Assembly (NCBI GenBank): GCA_017305555.1
Contig: JAFKKM010000021.1
Span: 21,921-85,920 of the forward strand
Length of the DNA: 64,000 nt
Source of the DNA: Hyphomicrobiales bacterium
Lineage (GTDB): Bacteria > Pseudomonadota > Alphaproteobacteria > Rhizobiales > Xanthobacteraceae
Direction of reading: 5' to 3'
Part shown: positions 29,969 to 38,916 of the stretch, one piece after another
Numbering within the stretch: the first letter of the stretch is position 1
How the letters are laid out: every line of letters starts with the position of its first letter
The notes under the pieces: generated by a model
The model's input: the letters and a program-made list of their open reading frames with translations, nothing else
Databases searched by the model: none
What the model was told of the DNA's origin: nothing
Position numbers and translations under genes: made by a program

Positions 29969-31321
29969 TCAGCGATGGAAGAATTCGGCGATCAAGGTCG
30001 CGCCGAGGAAGGTGCCGGCCGCGGCGGTCAACGATACCACCACGATGCGCCAGCTCAGTTGCTTGAAGATCGGCACGTCCTTAGCGACCGAGAAGCCGGC
30101 GAGCGCCAGAACCGGCGTGGTGAACGCCAGGAAGTTCAGCTTGTCGACCGACGCAATCATCGCGTCGGAGAACGGCAGCAAGCCGGGAACGCCAAGCACG
30201 GTGGTGACAATCACCAGCACGAAGATATGGGGTATCTTCTTCAGCAGGCGTGACAACACATCGACCAGCAAAGCAACCGCCAACACGATGACGAGGCCGA
30301 TCACCGACGTCATTACCGGAACATGATAAGTCAGCGAATTCCCGATCAGCACACCGATGGCGACGACAATCCAGGCCAATAGCGAGTCCGGAAAACCGAA
30401 TGCCCCATGACCGCCATGGGTCTCGCCGGCGCTGGCGACGGTCGGCGCCATGTCGCCGGCCTTGAAGTTCGAGAACCGCCCAAGCACCGGCTCCAGTTTG
30501 TCGTAAAGCCACGAGCAGGCCGGCAGCGACAGGAACAGCGCGAAGTAGAAGCCGAGCACCGCCGTCATCAGGTTTGCGGCCGACGCAATTGCAGTCAGGT
30601 CCTTGACCATCTCGGGCGGACTCTGGCCGTTGATGGCGCCGATTGCCGCCGCCATCATGCTGCCCGATCCGACGCCGGCGCCCATGGCCAGCGAGCGCGG
30701 ATCGAAAATGTGCAGGCTGGCGATGAAGCCGGCCAGCAACGCGATGAACAAAGCGCCGAGCACGGTGCCGGTGATGTATTCGGCCAGCACGCCGCGCCCT
30801 TCCGGCGAGTTCATGCCGTACTTCTCACCGATGATCACCAGATTGCCTTCACGACCAATCGAAAAGGTGGCGCCGACCGCTTCGCGCTTCACGCCCAGCA
30901 GAAGAGCGAGCGGGAGACCGAGTGCCAGCGTGCCGAAGGTGTGGCCGAATTCCTGAAACAGCAACGCCCAACCGGCCTGCTTGACCGCAGGCAAAGCGCC
31001 ACCGACGGTGAAGCCCATCTTGACGATGAACAGGATGAGGCCGGCGTTGAGCAATTGCCCGGCAAAGGTTTGCAGACCGAGTCCGATCCGCAGTGGCGTA
31101 GGAAGATAGGGCGACGCGATGCCCCAGGCGGCGGCGAGCAACAACGCCCACACCATGGGCTGAAGCAGAACCTTGCCCGGCCCGATCTGAAACTGCACCA
31201 CCCCGATGATTTCGGCGATCAGAACGACAAGTGCAACGCCGATGAAAATCTTGACCTTGTCGGCGGTGCCGCGGCCCGCCGGTTCGCTAAGTGGTTCGAT
31301 GGAGGCCGAAGCCGTCGTCAT
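29969..31321 (-). CDS. DUF3100 family membrane protein, probable permease
   Basis: A 450-residue polytopic membrane protein with about 11 to 12 hydrophobic spans. It has Gly-rich segments (GAGVGSGSMMAAAIGAING and FSIGREGNLVIIGEKYG) that could line a transport path. I recognise it as the DUF3100 type, often encoded beside M20 amidohydrolases. Its function has not been established to my knowledge. It is the first gene of the cluster that continues with amidohydrolase and two deaminases, and it is divergent from a LysR-type gene. Uptake of the amidohydrolase's substrate is the simplest role. Confidence 0.75.
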   Translation of the reverse strand: MTTASASIEPLSEPAGRGTADKVKIFIGVALVVLIAEIIGVVQFQIGPGKVLLQPMVWALLLAAAWGIASPYLPTPLRIGLGLQTFAGQLLNAGLILFIVKMGFTVGGALPAVKQAGWALLFQEFGHTFGTLALGLPLALLLGVKREAVGATFSIGREGNLVIIGEKYGMNSPEGRGVLAEYITGTVLGALFIALLAGFIASLHIFDPRSLAMGAGVGSGSMMAAAIGAINGQSPPEMVKDLTAIASAANLMTAVLGFYFALFLSLPACSWLYDKLEPVLGRFSNFKAGDMAPTVASAGETHGGHGAFGFPDSLLAWIVVAIGVLIGNSLTYHVPVMTSVIGLVIVLAVALLVDVLSRLLKKIPHIFVLVIVTTVLGVPGLLPFSDAMIASVDKLNFLAFTTPVLALAGFSVAKDVPIFKQLSWRIVVVSLTAAAGTFLGATLIAEFFHR

Positions 31322-31445
31322 GAATGCGCTCCTCTATCTGATTAGTCTTCACCGAGCAGCGGGTGCTTTAAGCCCTGCATTTCAACTCCCGTGCGTTAGC
31401 TTGTTCCGAAATACGGCCTTGCATCAATGACAGCGGAATGGGATT

Positions 31446-31468
31446 ATCGTTGCGTTTTTATCAACGAT
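31446..31468. promoter_or_regulatory. Candidate LysR-type operator
   Basis: A perfect inverted repeat ATCGTTG-N9-CAACGAT in the gap between the divergent DUF3100 and LysR genes, 14 nt before the preferred lysR start. Size and symmetry suit a LysR-type T-N11-A site. Its position also argues that the lysR coding region starts at 31483 rather than 31438. Confidence 0.55.
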
Positions 31469-31482
31469 TAGAACCGCCCGGC

Positions 31483-32433
31483 ATGACCCGTCTCGACAAG
31501 GACAAGCTGGAAACGCGCCGCCTGCGCTACTTCATGCAGGTGCTCGAGATCGGCTCCGTGCGCGGCGCAGCCGGCGCGCTGGGCATGGATGCCTCAGCCG
31601 TCAGCCGGGCGATGAGTTTGCTCGAAGCGGAATGCGGCGCACAGCTCTTCGAACGACGCGGGCGCGGCATTGTCCCCACCGACGCCGGCCATTTGCTGGC
31701 TGGCTACATTCGGCGCCAGCACAGCGAGAAGCAAAGCCTGCTGGCGCAGCTCGACAGCATCCGCAAAGTGGAAACCGGCCATGTCGAACTGGTCACCGGC
31801 GAGGGTTACATCAATTGGCTGACGCGCCGCCCCCTTAGCCGGTTCATGCGAACGCATCCGAATATCTCCATCGATCTTCGGATTGGAAGTTCGGACGAGA
31901 TCGTCGAACGCGTGCTCGACGAACGGGCACATATCGGAATCCTGTTCAATCCGCCGCGGAACGAGCAGTTTCACTCACACTATTCGTGGCCGCATCCGAT
32001 CCAGACCCTGGTGCTGCGAACGCATCCGCTGGCGCAGGTCGCCTCGCCGCTGCGGCTGTCGGATCTGCTGCCCTATGTCGGCGCCACGTTGCATCACGAC
32101 TTCGGGCTTCGTCAGCATATCCAAGCGGCCGAACTTAGCGAAGGCACCAAGCTCACGTTCTCGTTCACGACCACCTCGTTCGACGCGCTCGGCCACTTCG
32201 TCCTTGCAGGACTTGGCTATTCGCTGGTGTCGCGGCTCCCGATGCTTCCCGCGGATGCGGCGAAAGTCATCTCGCTGCCGATGAAAAGTTCGTTGCTCTC
32301 CCGTGGCCGTTCCCACGTCATCACCCGACAGGGACGCACGTTGCCACCCGCCGCCGCCGAACTGCTGCGCATCATCCTCGGCGATATGAAAGCACCGGGT
32401 CGCAACACGTCACGCGCCGTGCCACGAAACTAG
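31483..32433 (+). CDS. LysR-type transcriptional regulator
   Basis: A 316-residue regulator. The N-terminal winged helix-turn-helix (LRYFMQVLEIGSVRGAAGALGMDASAVSRAMSLLE) is followed by a LysR substrate-binding domain (about 100-300). It is transcribed away from the DUF3100-amidohydrolase-deaminase operon, the classical arrangement for a LysR activator of the neighbouring operon, and a 23-bp inverted repeat lies between them. The start at 31483 is preferred because the earlier ATG (31438) would place the palindrome inside the coding region. Neither start has a strong RBS. Confidence 0.88.
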   Translation: MTRLDKDKLETRRLRYFMQVLEIGSVRGAAGALGMDASAVSRAMSLLEAECGAQLFERRGRGIVPTDAGHLLAGYIRRQHSEKQSLLAQLDSIRKVETGHVELVTGEGYINWLTRRPLSRFMRTHPNISIDLRIGSSDEIVERVLDERAHIGILFNPPRNEQFHSHYSWPHPIQTLVLRTHPLAQVASPLRLSDLLPYVGATLHHDFGLRQHIQAAELSEGTKLTFSFTTTSFDALGHFVLAGLGYSLVSRLPMLPADAAKVISLPMKSSLLSRGRSHVITRQGRTLPPAAAELLRIILGDMKAPGRNTSRAVPRN

Positions 32434-32483
32434 ACGCTCTTCGTGCCGGTAGGGTCGTCGGGGACACGGCACCGGTGCAATCG

Positions 32484-32511
32484 CACTCTTGCATCCGGGC
32501 GACATCGCCTG
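32484..32511. repeat. Half copy of the CTCTTGCATCCGGGC repeat
   Basis: Shares CTCTTGCATCCGGGC with the region after dctM (10024-10038), but the second arm is degenerate here. It lies in the 237-bp gap between lysR and iclR, which otherwise holds no gene I can support. Confidence 0.4.
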
Positions 32512-32647
32512 CCACTCGTTACTCGCGCGACTGTGGACCGAAACGATATCCGCAACACAACGAGCCGGAAAATCGGCCAGAACTGGTCAGGATGACTTGT
32601 CACGATGCAACAAGTCCGTTATTTCCTATTCCATGAAATTCGCTCTT

Positions 32648-32672
32648 GAGAATTAAATACTGAATAGAGAAT
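32648..32672. promoter_or_regulatory. GAGAAT repeat at the iclR start, candidate operator
   Basis: Two GAGAAT boxes (32648-32653 and 32667-32672). The first sits in GAGAATTAAAT, nearly identical to GAGAATTACAT in the divergent acyl-CoA dehydrogenase promoter at 43283. The position over the iclR start suits autoregulation. Confidence 0.45.
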
Positions 32673-33498
32673 GATTATCGAGAAGCCCGCCAAGCAGGTC
32701 AACGCACTCTCGCGTGGGATCGCCATCCTGCGTTACCTCGACGCGCAGGGGGAGCCCGTCGGCGTCGTGCAGATTGCGCGCGACCTCAAGATCAATGCCT
32801 CGACCTGCTTCAACCTGCTGCGCACGCTGGTTCACGAGCGGTTGGCGATCTTCGATCCCGCGACGAAGAAGTATTCGCCCGGCCTCGGTGTGCTGGCGCT
32901 GGCGCACGCGGCGCTCAAGCAGGACGGTCCCATTCGGCTTCTCCATCCACAAATCGAGCAGATCGCCAAGGCACACAACGTCACGGCGATGCTCTGGCAG
33001 TTGACGTCGCCGGACCGCGCGATGGTCGTCGATCTGGCGGAGGCTTCAACACCGTTGCGCGTGCAATTCACGGTGGGGCAACGGCTGCCATCCCTGATCG
33101 GCGCGCTCGGGCGCTGCTTTGCCGGGCACCTGAACCTGACGAAAGCCGAAGTCAAAGTCATGTTCAAGGAATTGCGGTGGCAGAACGCGCCGACCTTCGA
33201 GCAGTACTGGTCCGATGTCGAGGCGGCACGGCGCACTGGCTTCGCCGTCGATATCGGCCACTACAATCGCAACTTCACCACCGTCGCGGCGCCCATTCTA
33301 ACAGGCAGCGGCGAAGCGACGATGGCGATATCCGCCATCACGTTCTCCGGAGACCTCGATCGGCCACGAATGTTGCGCCTCGCGGCGGACCTCAAACGCG
33401 TCACCGGAGAAGCCTCGAACGCACTTGGCTACAGCGGATCTCCGACTATGGCAAAAGCGGCCCCCGCCGGTCGCGGCAAGGCCGCACCTCGGAAATGA
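32671..33498 (+). CDS. IclR family transcriptional regulator
   Basis: A 275-residue regulator. The N-terminal winged helix (VNALSRGIAILRYLDAQGEPVGVVQIARDLKINASTCFNLLRTL) is followed by an IclR ligand-binding domain (about 85-255: RLPSLIGALGRCFAG and GFAVDIGHYNRNFTTVAAPIL). The C-terminal 20 residues are Ala/Lys-rich and probably disordered. It is convergent with the last gene of the ABC-transporter/acyl-CoA operon, 7 nt between stops. A related sequence motif at its start and in the promoter of that operon suggests that it controls the operon. Confidence 0.9.
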   Translation: MIIEKPAKQVNALSRGIAILRYLDAQGEPVGVVQIARDLKINASTCFNLLRTLVHERLAIFDPATKKYSPGLGVLALAHAALKQDGPIRLLHPQIEQIAKAHNVTAMLWQLTSPDRAMVVDLAEASTPLRVQFTVGQRLPSLIGALGRCFAGHLNLTKAEVKVMFKELRWQNAPTFEQYWSDVEAARRTGFAVDIGHYNRNFTTVAAPILTGSGEATMAISAITFSGDLDRPRMLRLAADLKRVTGEASNALGYSGSPTMAKAAPAGRGKAAPRK

Positions 33499-33505
33499 GG
33501 GCCGA

Positions 33506-34249
33506 CTAGCGCGCTTTGAGATAACGGGCGATCGTCTCACGCACGCCGGGGCGATTGAAGTTCTCATGCATCAACGGCGCAAGCCGCGCGATCCGCACCT
33601 GGACATCCGATCCCTCGCGTTTGGCTTTCGCTCGCCGTCCGATCTGAAGCGCGTCGATCCGGTCGCGATAGAATTCGGTGCGCGCCGCGACACCGGCAGC
33701 AAACGAGGCAGCAGGAACGATATCCGAGACGAGCCCCAGCGAGCGCGCCTCCACGGCATCGAGCAGCCGCCCCATGGCGCACAACTGAAAGGCAATGGCG
33801 TCGGACACTTTCTCCTCCAGCGCGGCCTGCACGATCACCGGATACATATTGAAGCGAATTTCCGGAAGGCCGAAGGCGAGATTGTCGGCCGCAATGGCTA
33901 GATCGCATAGAGATGCGATCAAGACACCCGCGCCAAGCGTGCGCCCATGGATCGCGGCGATCACCGGTCGGGGCGACGTCGCCAGACTGGCGACGATCGC
34001 CTTCAGCCCCTCTTCCTGCCGCTCGAGATAGTCACCGCCTTGCAGAAACTCCGCAATATCGGCTCCGGCGCAAAATCCCGCAGTGCCACGGCCCTCAATC
34101 AGAACCAGCTTCGCATCATCGGCCGTTCGCACCGCATCGGCCAGCGCAAACATCATTCCCGCCGTCAATGCGTTGGCTTTCTCGACGCGGTCGATGGCGA
34201 CCGACCGAATGCCGTCGCGTTCCTCCCAGCGAATGAACCGGTCGGTCAT
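33506..34249 (-). CDS. Enoyl-CoA hydratase/isomerase family protein (operon-distal)
   Basis: A 247-residue crotonase-fold protein. The oxyanion-hole segments are GFCAGADIAEF and GRTLGAGVLIASLCDLAIAADN. The usual PGAGG stretch after GLPEI is replaced by NMYPVIVQAAL, so catalytic residues of standard hydratases cannot be assigned, and it may be an isomerase or hydrolase of the superfamily. The start at 34249 overlaps the livM stop (ATGA). The longer open frame to 35113 is an antisense-free read-through of livM in another frame and is not used. It is the last gene of the operon starting at 43197. Confidence 0.85.
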   Translation of the reverse strand: MTDRFIRWEERDGIRSVAIDRVEKANALTAGMMFALADAVRTADDAKLVLIEGRGTAGFCAGADIAEFLQGGDYLERQEEGLKAIVASLATSPRPVIAAIHGRTLGAGVLIASLCDLAIAADNLAFGLPEIRFNMYPVIVQAALEEKVSDAIAFQLCAMGRLLDAVEARSLGLVSDIVPAASFAAGVAARTEFYRDRIDALQIGRRAKAKREGSDVQVRIARLAPLMHENFNRPGVRETIARYLKAR

Positions 34250-35244
34250 TGCGTCGCGGCCTCCGCCACGCCCCGACGAAAGCGCCATGCCTGCCTCGCT
34301 CGCCCGAAAGCACCGATGAGACCGTCGGGCGCGAAGCGGATCACCACCACCAGCAGAACGCCGAAGATCAGCAAGTGCACGCCGGGAAGCGATCCGCCGA
34401 GCGAATGCCGCAGCCATTCTCCCGCCGGCACCAGCAGCAACGGGCCGACCACCGGCCCCCATACCGTTCCGCTTCCGCCCACCACCGTCAGCAGAATGAT
34501 CTGGATGACGATGTTGATGCCGGCGAAAGTGTGCGGCTCGACGTATTGCAGGTACTGCGCATAGAAAGTGCCGCCGAACGCCGTCAGCGCGGCGCTGATT
34601 GCCATTGCCAGCATCTTGTACTTGAGAACGGGCACGCCGATGGCGTGCGCCGCGCGCTCGTTGTCGCGAACGGCGCGCAGGTAAAGACCTATCTTGGTAT
34701 GATACAGCCACATCGACAACGCGAGCGCGATGATCACTTGAATCAGGATCACCACGTAATAGGTGGTGTCCGACCTGAATTGATACATCGCAGGCGTGCC
34801 CCGTACCGGCAATGTCAGGCCGCGGCTGGCGCCAAGAAAGTCGATCGACGAGATCGCGAGAAACCCGAGCATCGCCAGCGCGATGGTGACCAGCGCGAAA
34901 GACAACGGGGGCAATTCGTAGCGGAACGACAGCCATGCGATGAACACGCCGATCACGGCCGCCAGTGCCGCGCCCGCGAACATCCCGATCCATGGCGATA
35001 TTCCAAGATGGATCGAGAGCAGCGTCGAGGTATAGGCGCCCGCCGCAAGAAACAGGCTGTGACCAATGCAAAACTGCCCGGCGATGCCACCAACCAGATT
35101 CCAGGCGATGCACAAGTGGACGAACAATAGCGTCAGGATCGCCATATTCGTCCAGCCCGAAGACATCATCAGCGGCGCCAGCGCCACCGCGAGGAAGGCA
35201 ATCCAGGGCAACACGGCTGACGACCGGAGGCGGGTCTCGCGCAT
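34246..35244 (-). CDS. livM: Branched-chain amino acid-type ABC transporter permease LivM
   Basis: A 332-residue inner-membrane permease with about ten spans. The family signature is AWNLVGGIAGQFCIGHSLFLAAGAY near the N-terminus and the cytoplasmic loop RAVRDNERAAHAIGVPVLKYKMLAMAISA that docks the ATPase. It is translationally coupled to livH (TGATG overlap at 35244-35246) and to the downstream crotonase gene. LivM/H-type permeases move branched amino acids, but also many aromatic acids and amides in this bacterial group. The company of acyl-CoA enzymes makes an organic acid likelier here. Confidence 0.92.
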   Translation of the reverse strand: MRETRLRSSAVLPWIAFLAVALAPLMMSSGWTNMAILTLLFVHLCIAWNLVGGIAGQFCIGHSLFLAAGAYTSTLLSIHLGISPWIGMFAGAALAAVIGVFIAWLSFRYELPPLSFALVTIALAMLGFLAISSIDFLGASRGLTLPVRGTPAMYQFRSDTTYYVVILIQVIIALALSMWLYHTKIGLYLRAVRDNERAAHAIGVPVLKYKMLAMAISAALTAFGGTFYAQYLQYVEPHTFAGINIVIQIILLTVVGGSGTVWGPVVGPLLLVPAGEWLRHSLGGSLPGVHLLIFGVLLVVVIRFAPDGLIGAFGRARQAWRFRRGVAEAATQ

Positions 35245-36110
35245 CAGTGCTCTCCCATCAAGCCGTGCGGACGGAACAGCAGCACCAGAACCAGGATCGC
35301 GTAGGGAATCATCGCGCCGACAGTGCCGCCGTAGAGCAGGCTGCCGAGGCTTTCGGAGACGCCGATGATCGCCCCCGCAATCATCGATCCGGCGAAGCTG
35401 CCCAGCCCGCCGATCACCATGACGATCAGCGCGATCAGCGTGAAATCGAGCCCCATCGCCGGCGTCAGCGTGAACTGAGCCACGATGATCGCACCCGTCA
35501 GGCCCAGCAGCCCGATGCCGATGCCGAACGCGATGGCTTGAATCCGATCGATGCGAATTCCCATCAGAGCGGCAGCGTCGCTGTTCTGCGTGATCGCGCG
35601 CACCTGCCGGCCGAAATCGGTTCTCATCAGCACGACATAAAGGATTGCGGCCAGCACCACCGCAAGCAGCGAGCCGACCAGCAGCGGCCATGGCATGATC
35701 AACGGCGGAACAACCAGATTCTTGTTGGAAAGAACTGTCGGCACGCTGAGGTAGTCGCCACCGAACACCATCAGCAGAAAATTCTCCTGAACGAAGACCA
35801 GCCCGAGCGTGAGTTGCGCGCCGGCCAGCACGCCGGCGGCGAGCACCGGCTGCACCAGGCGGCGGAACATCAGGAAGCCGAGCAGGAAGAAGCCGAAGAA
35901 CAGCAGCGGTGCCGCCGCATAGGCATCGAGCGAAAAGGATTGATAGAGCGCCAGCGCGCCATACATGGCGAGCGCCATGAAATCACCATGCGCGAAATTG
36001 AGAAGCCCGCCGACGCTGAAGATCAACGTCATCGACAGCGCAATCAGGGCGTAGATGGCACCCATCTGCAATCCCTGCACGGTCGCCTGCAACAGAACCT
36101 CACCTGACAT
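35244..36110 (-). CDS. livH: Branched-chain amino acid-type ABC transporter permease LivH
   Basis: A 288-residue inner-membrane permease with about eight spans. The hallmark N-terminus is QGLQMGAIYALIALSMTLIFSVGGLLNFAHGDFMALAMY. The ATPase-contact loop is RAITQNSDAAALMGIRIDRIQAIAFGIG. It lies 7 nt after livF and overlaps livM. It forms the transmembrane channel with LivM. Confidence 0.92.
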   Translation of the reverse strand: MSGEVLLQATVQGLQMGAIYALIALSMTLIFSVGGLLNFAHGDFMALAMYGALALYQSFSLDAYAAAPLLFFGFFLLGFLMFRRLVQPVLAAGVLAGAQLTLGLVFVQENFLLMVFGGDYLSVPTVLSNKNLVVPPLIMPWPLLVGSLLAVVLAAILYVVLMRTDFGRQVRAITQNSDAAALMGIRIDRIQAIAFGIGIGLLGLTGAIIVAQFTLTPAMGLDFTLIALIVMVIGGLGSFAGSMIAGAIIGVSESLGSLLYGGTVGAMIPYAILVLVLLFRPHGLMGEH

Positions 36111-36117
36111 CAGATCC

Positions 36118-36825
36118 TCACAAGCGTCCGAGATAGGCTTTGCGGGTGGCGGGATCGTGCGCCAGATCGCTGGAAGCGCCGGTCAGCACGATCTTGCCGT
36201 TTTCGATGACGTAGCCGCGGTTCGACACCGCGAGCGAGAGTTTTACATTCTGCTCGGCAAGCAGAATGGTCAGCCCGTCCGCATTCAGCTTGCGCAGCGC
36301 ACCGTAGGTTTCCTGCACCAGCAGCGGCGACAGGCCAAGCGACGGCTCATCGAGAATGAGGAGCTTCGGCTGCGCCATCAGTCCGCGCCCGATCACCAAC
36401 ATCTGCTGCTCGCCGCCGGACATGGTCGCGGCTTTCTGATCGCGCCGCTCGGCAAGCCGTGGAAACAGGTCGAAAATGCGTTTCAGCGTGGCTTCACGAT
36501 ATGGTCGCGCGCGCGGATGTACGCCGCCCAGCATCAAATTTTCCCACACCGTCATGCGCGGGAACACCATGCGCCCTTCCGGCACCAGCGCGATGCCCGC
36601 CGCCACCGCACGCTCCGCGCCCTCGCCCGCGATCTCCGCCCCCTCGAACGAGATGCGCCCGGCGGTCGGGCGGATCAGGCCGGCGATGGTTTTCATCAGC
36701 GTGGTTTTGCCGGCGCCGTTGACGCCGACGAGCGCGATAAGCTCGCCTTTGTCGACACGCAGATCGATGCCGTGCAGAACGCTGATGCGGCCATAGCCGG
36801 ATACAAGCCCCGAAATCTCAAGCAA
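36118..36825 (-). CDS. livF: Branched-chain amino acid-type ABC transporter ATPase LivF
   Basis: A 235-residue ABC ATPase with Walker A GVNGAGKTTL, signature MSGGEQQMLVIGRGLM and Walker B LLILDEPSLGLSPLLV, the last typical of LivF. Its start overlaps the livG stop by 8 nt. It energises the LivHM permease as the LivG partner. Confidence 0.93.
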   Translation of the reverse strand: MLEISGLVSGYGRISVLHGIDLRVDKGELIALVGVNGAGKTTLMKTIAGLIRPTAGRISFEGAEIAGEGAERAVAAGIALVPEGRMVFPRMTVWENLMLGGVHPRARPYREATLKRIFDLFPRLAERRDQKAATMSGGEQQMLVIGRGLMAQPKLLILDEPSLGLSPLLVQETYGALRKLNADGLTILLAEQNVKLSLAVSNRGYVIENGKIVLTGASSDLAHDPATRKAYLGRL

Positions 36826-37582
36826 GCTCGAACTCCTCGCCGAGATAGATCTCGATCACCTTCGGATCGCGCACCACGTCCTCCGGCGCGCCCTCGATGA
36901 TCTTGCGGCCGGTGCCCATGACCACGATCCGGTCGCTCAGGCTCATGATGACATCCATGTTGTGCTCGACCACGAGGAAGGTGACGCCGCGATCGCGCAG
37001 ATTTTGGATCATACGCACGACGTCTTGCGTCTCGGCTGGGCGCAGCCCGGCCATTACCTCGTCCAGCAAGATCATCTGCGGTTGAGTCGCCATCGCCTTG
37101 CCGATCTCAAGCGCCTTCTGATCCGGAAGCGTCAGATGACGGCAGGTCAGGTCGAGCTTGCCATCTAGCCGCACCAGCTCAGCAATGGAGATCGCGACCT
37201 TGCGCGCCTCGGCCATCGACAGCCGAACCAGCGCCGCCGCCGTTAAGGTTTCGCGCACCGTCAGACTGGGGAATACCTCCATGATCTGGAATGTGCGCGT
37301 CAGCCCACGCCGGCAAATCTCCTCCGGCGCCACGCCATCGATCCGCTCGCCGCGAAACCGCACCTCGCCGCTGGTCCTGCGCACGAAGCCCGAAATCGCC
37401 TGGAAGAACGTGGTCTTTCCCGCCCCGTTGGGGCCGATCAGACCGACGATCTCTCCTCGCCTCACATCCAGCGAGACGTGGTCGACGGCTTTCAGGCCGC
37501 CAAACTGGACCGAGATGTCGACGGCGGAGAGAAGTATCTCACCGTCACCGGCTTCGGACGAAGACGCGTTGCTTTCGCTCAT
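36818..37582 (-). CDS. livG: Branched-chain amino acid-type ABC transporter ATPase LivG
   Basis: A 254-residue ABC ATPase with Walker A GPNGAGKTTF, a degenerate signature region (CRHLTLPDQKALEIGKAMA, where LSxGQ is expected: LTLPDQ) and Walker B MILLDEVMAGLRPAE. LivG proteins commonly show this non-canonical signature, so the site is probably still functional in the LivG-LivF heterodimer. It lies 49 nt downstream of livK and overlaps livF. Confidence 0.92.
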   Translation of the reverse strand: MSESNASSSEAGDGEILLSAVDISVQFGGLKAVDHVSLDVRRGEIVGLIGPNGAGKTTFFQAISGFVRRTSGEVRFRGERIDGVAPEEICRRGLTRTFQIMEVFPSLTVRETLTAAALVRLSMAEARKVAISIAELVRLDGKLDLTCRHLTLPDQKALEIGKAMATQPQMILLDEVMAGLRPAETQDVVRMIQNLRDRGVTFLVVEHNMDVIMSLSDRIVVMGTGRKIIEGAPEDVVRDPKVIEIYLGEEFELA

Positions 37583-37631
37583 GAGTTCATCAGCCTGCGT
37601 CAGGTTTCGTTGCGTTTGACAGGCGCGATTG

Positions 37632-38861
37632 TTACTTGACGCCCTCGATGATCGGCTTGGCCGACGCCACCGCTTCCGGATAGACAGTGTGCTTCACGCC
37701 ATCCTTCCACTGCACAAAAATCGCGCTGGTGCCGGCCAACGTGCCGTCCTCGGCATAGTGCACATCGCCGGGAATGATCGGCAGCACGATGGCGGGATCA
37801 CCAGCCTTGAACTTCAGGCCGCGGAACGCCGCATTGACCTTCACCGGATCGTCCGTGCCGGCATTCTCCAGCGCCTGCACCAGAAAGCGCGCAGCCTGCA
37901 CGCCGAACATGAAACTCTGATCGATCACCTTGTCCGGATAGGCGGCAGAGCCCTTCTGCAAGGCATCCTTCAGACCTGGGAGCTTTCCGTCCGCCGAATA
38001 GAACGCCAGCCCGAACGAACTGGTCAGCGTCTTCTCGGCGACCTCCTTGCCCAGCGTTCCCCACAGCTTGTCGTCGCTGAAGCCCGCCGAGCCGCCAAGC
38101 CAGATCGGTGAGGTGTAACCGAGATTAAAGCGCGCCTTGTGCAGCAGCACGCCGTCCTGGAAATAAACCACCGAGATCACCGCATCGGGCGCCAGGCTCT
38201 TCACCCGCAGCACGATCGGCGTCATATCTTTCACCGACGGCTCGACCGGAATCGACTCGAGGACCTTGATGCCCTGCGCCGCAAGCGCCGCCGCCGCAGT
38301 CTTGGACACCACCTGGCCGTAGTCGTTGTTGGCGTAGGTGATGGCGACGGTGTTGATCTTGGCGCCCTTCGAGATCAGCCATTTCACCGCATCGGCATAA
38401 GCCTTGCCGAAACCCTCGGCGCTGATCGAGATGGTGGAGAAATACGGCGTGGTCGGAATCAGCGTAGTCTGAAGCCCGACACCGCCGACCTGATAGCGAT
38501 CCGCGACCGGCATGAACGCTTGCGCTTCCGGCGTTGAATACGGCCCGAGAATGAAAGAGACCTTTTCCTCCGACATCAGGCGGCGCGCTTCCAGCGACGT
38601 CTTGGTCGGATCGGAGCCGTTATCCGCGATCACGAGGTTGATCTTGCCACCGCCGAGACTTTTGATGCCGCCTGCATCGTTGGTGTTCTTCACCACCATC
38701 TCGATCCCGCGCACCACGCTCAAGCCGGTCTCCGCATAGCGTCCGGTGCGCGGCATCAACACGCCGATCTTGATATCCTTCGCGAAACTGGGAGCGACCG
38801 ACATCACGCCGGTCACCAACGCCAATGCTCCAACCGCCGCCAACCGCGATAATCTGCTCAT
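37632..38861 (-). CDS. livK: Branched-chain amino acid-type ABC transporter substrate-binding protein
   Basis: A 409-residue periplasmic binding protein (type I fold). The start at 38861 has GGAGG 6 nt upstream and gives a signal peptide ending near residue 27 (APSFAKD). The core motifs are IKIGVLMPRTGRYAETGLSVVRGIEMVV, the ribose-binding-like hinge FILGPYSTPEAQAF and AITYANNDYGQ. It determines the substrate of the LivGFHM importer. Specificity is not readable, but the operon's acyl-CoA enzymes suggest an organic acid. It lies downstream of the MaoC genes with a 55-nt gap. Confidence 0.9.
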   Translation of the reverse strand: MSRLSRLAAVGALALVTGVMSVAPSFAKDIKIGVLMPRTGRYAETGLSVVRGIEMVVKNTNDAGGIKSLGGGKINLVIADNGSDPTKTSLEARRLMSEEKVSFILGPYSTPEAQAFMPVADRYQVGGVGLQTTLIPTTPYFSTISISAEGFGKAYADAVKWLISKGAKINTVAITYANNDYGQVVSKTAAAALAAQGIKVLESIPVEPSVKDMTPIVLRVKSLAPDAVISVVYFQDGVLLHKARFNLGYTSPIWLGGSAGFSDDKLWGTLGKEVAEKTLTSSFGLAFYSADGKLPGLKDALQKGSAAYPDKVIDQSFMFGVQAARFLVQALENAGTDDPVKVNAAFRGLKFKAGDPAIVLPIIPGDVHYAEDGTLAGTSAIFVQWKDGVKHTVYPEAVASAKPIIEGVK

Positions 38862-38916
38862 CGGGCCTCCTCCGTTTGTTGATGCCGGGATTTGCCATCC
38901 CGGTGCTGTAAAGGGT

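Noticed and set aside
27460..30326. Long plus-strand open frames (27460-28857 and 28791-30326) opposite sdaA and the amidohydrolase
   Set aside because: Composition typical of antisense frames in GC-rich DNA. The minus-strand genes have clear families and coupled starts.
34250..35113. Upstream extension of the operon-distal crotonase frame
   Set aside because: It overlaps livM in another frame. The crotonase domain begins at 34249 with an ATGA overlap.
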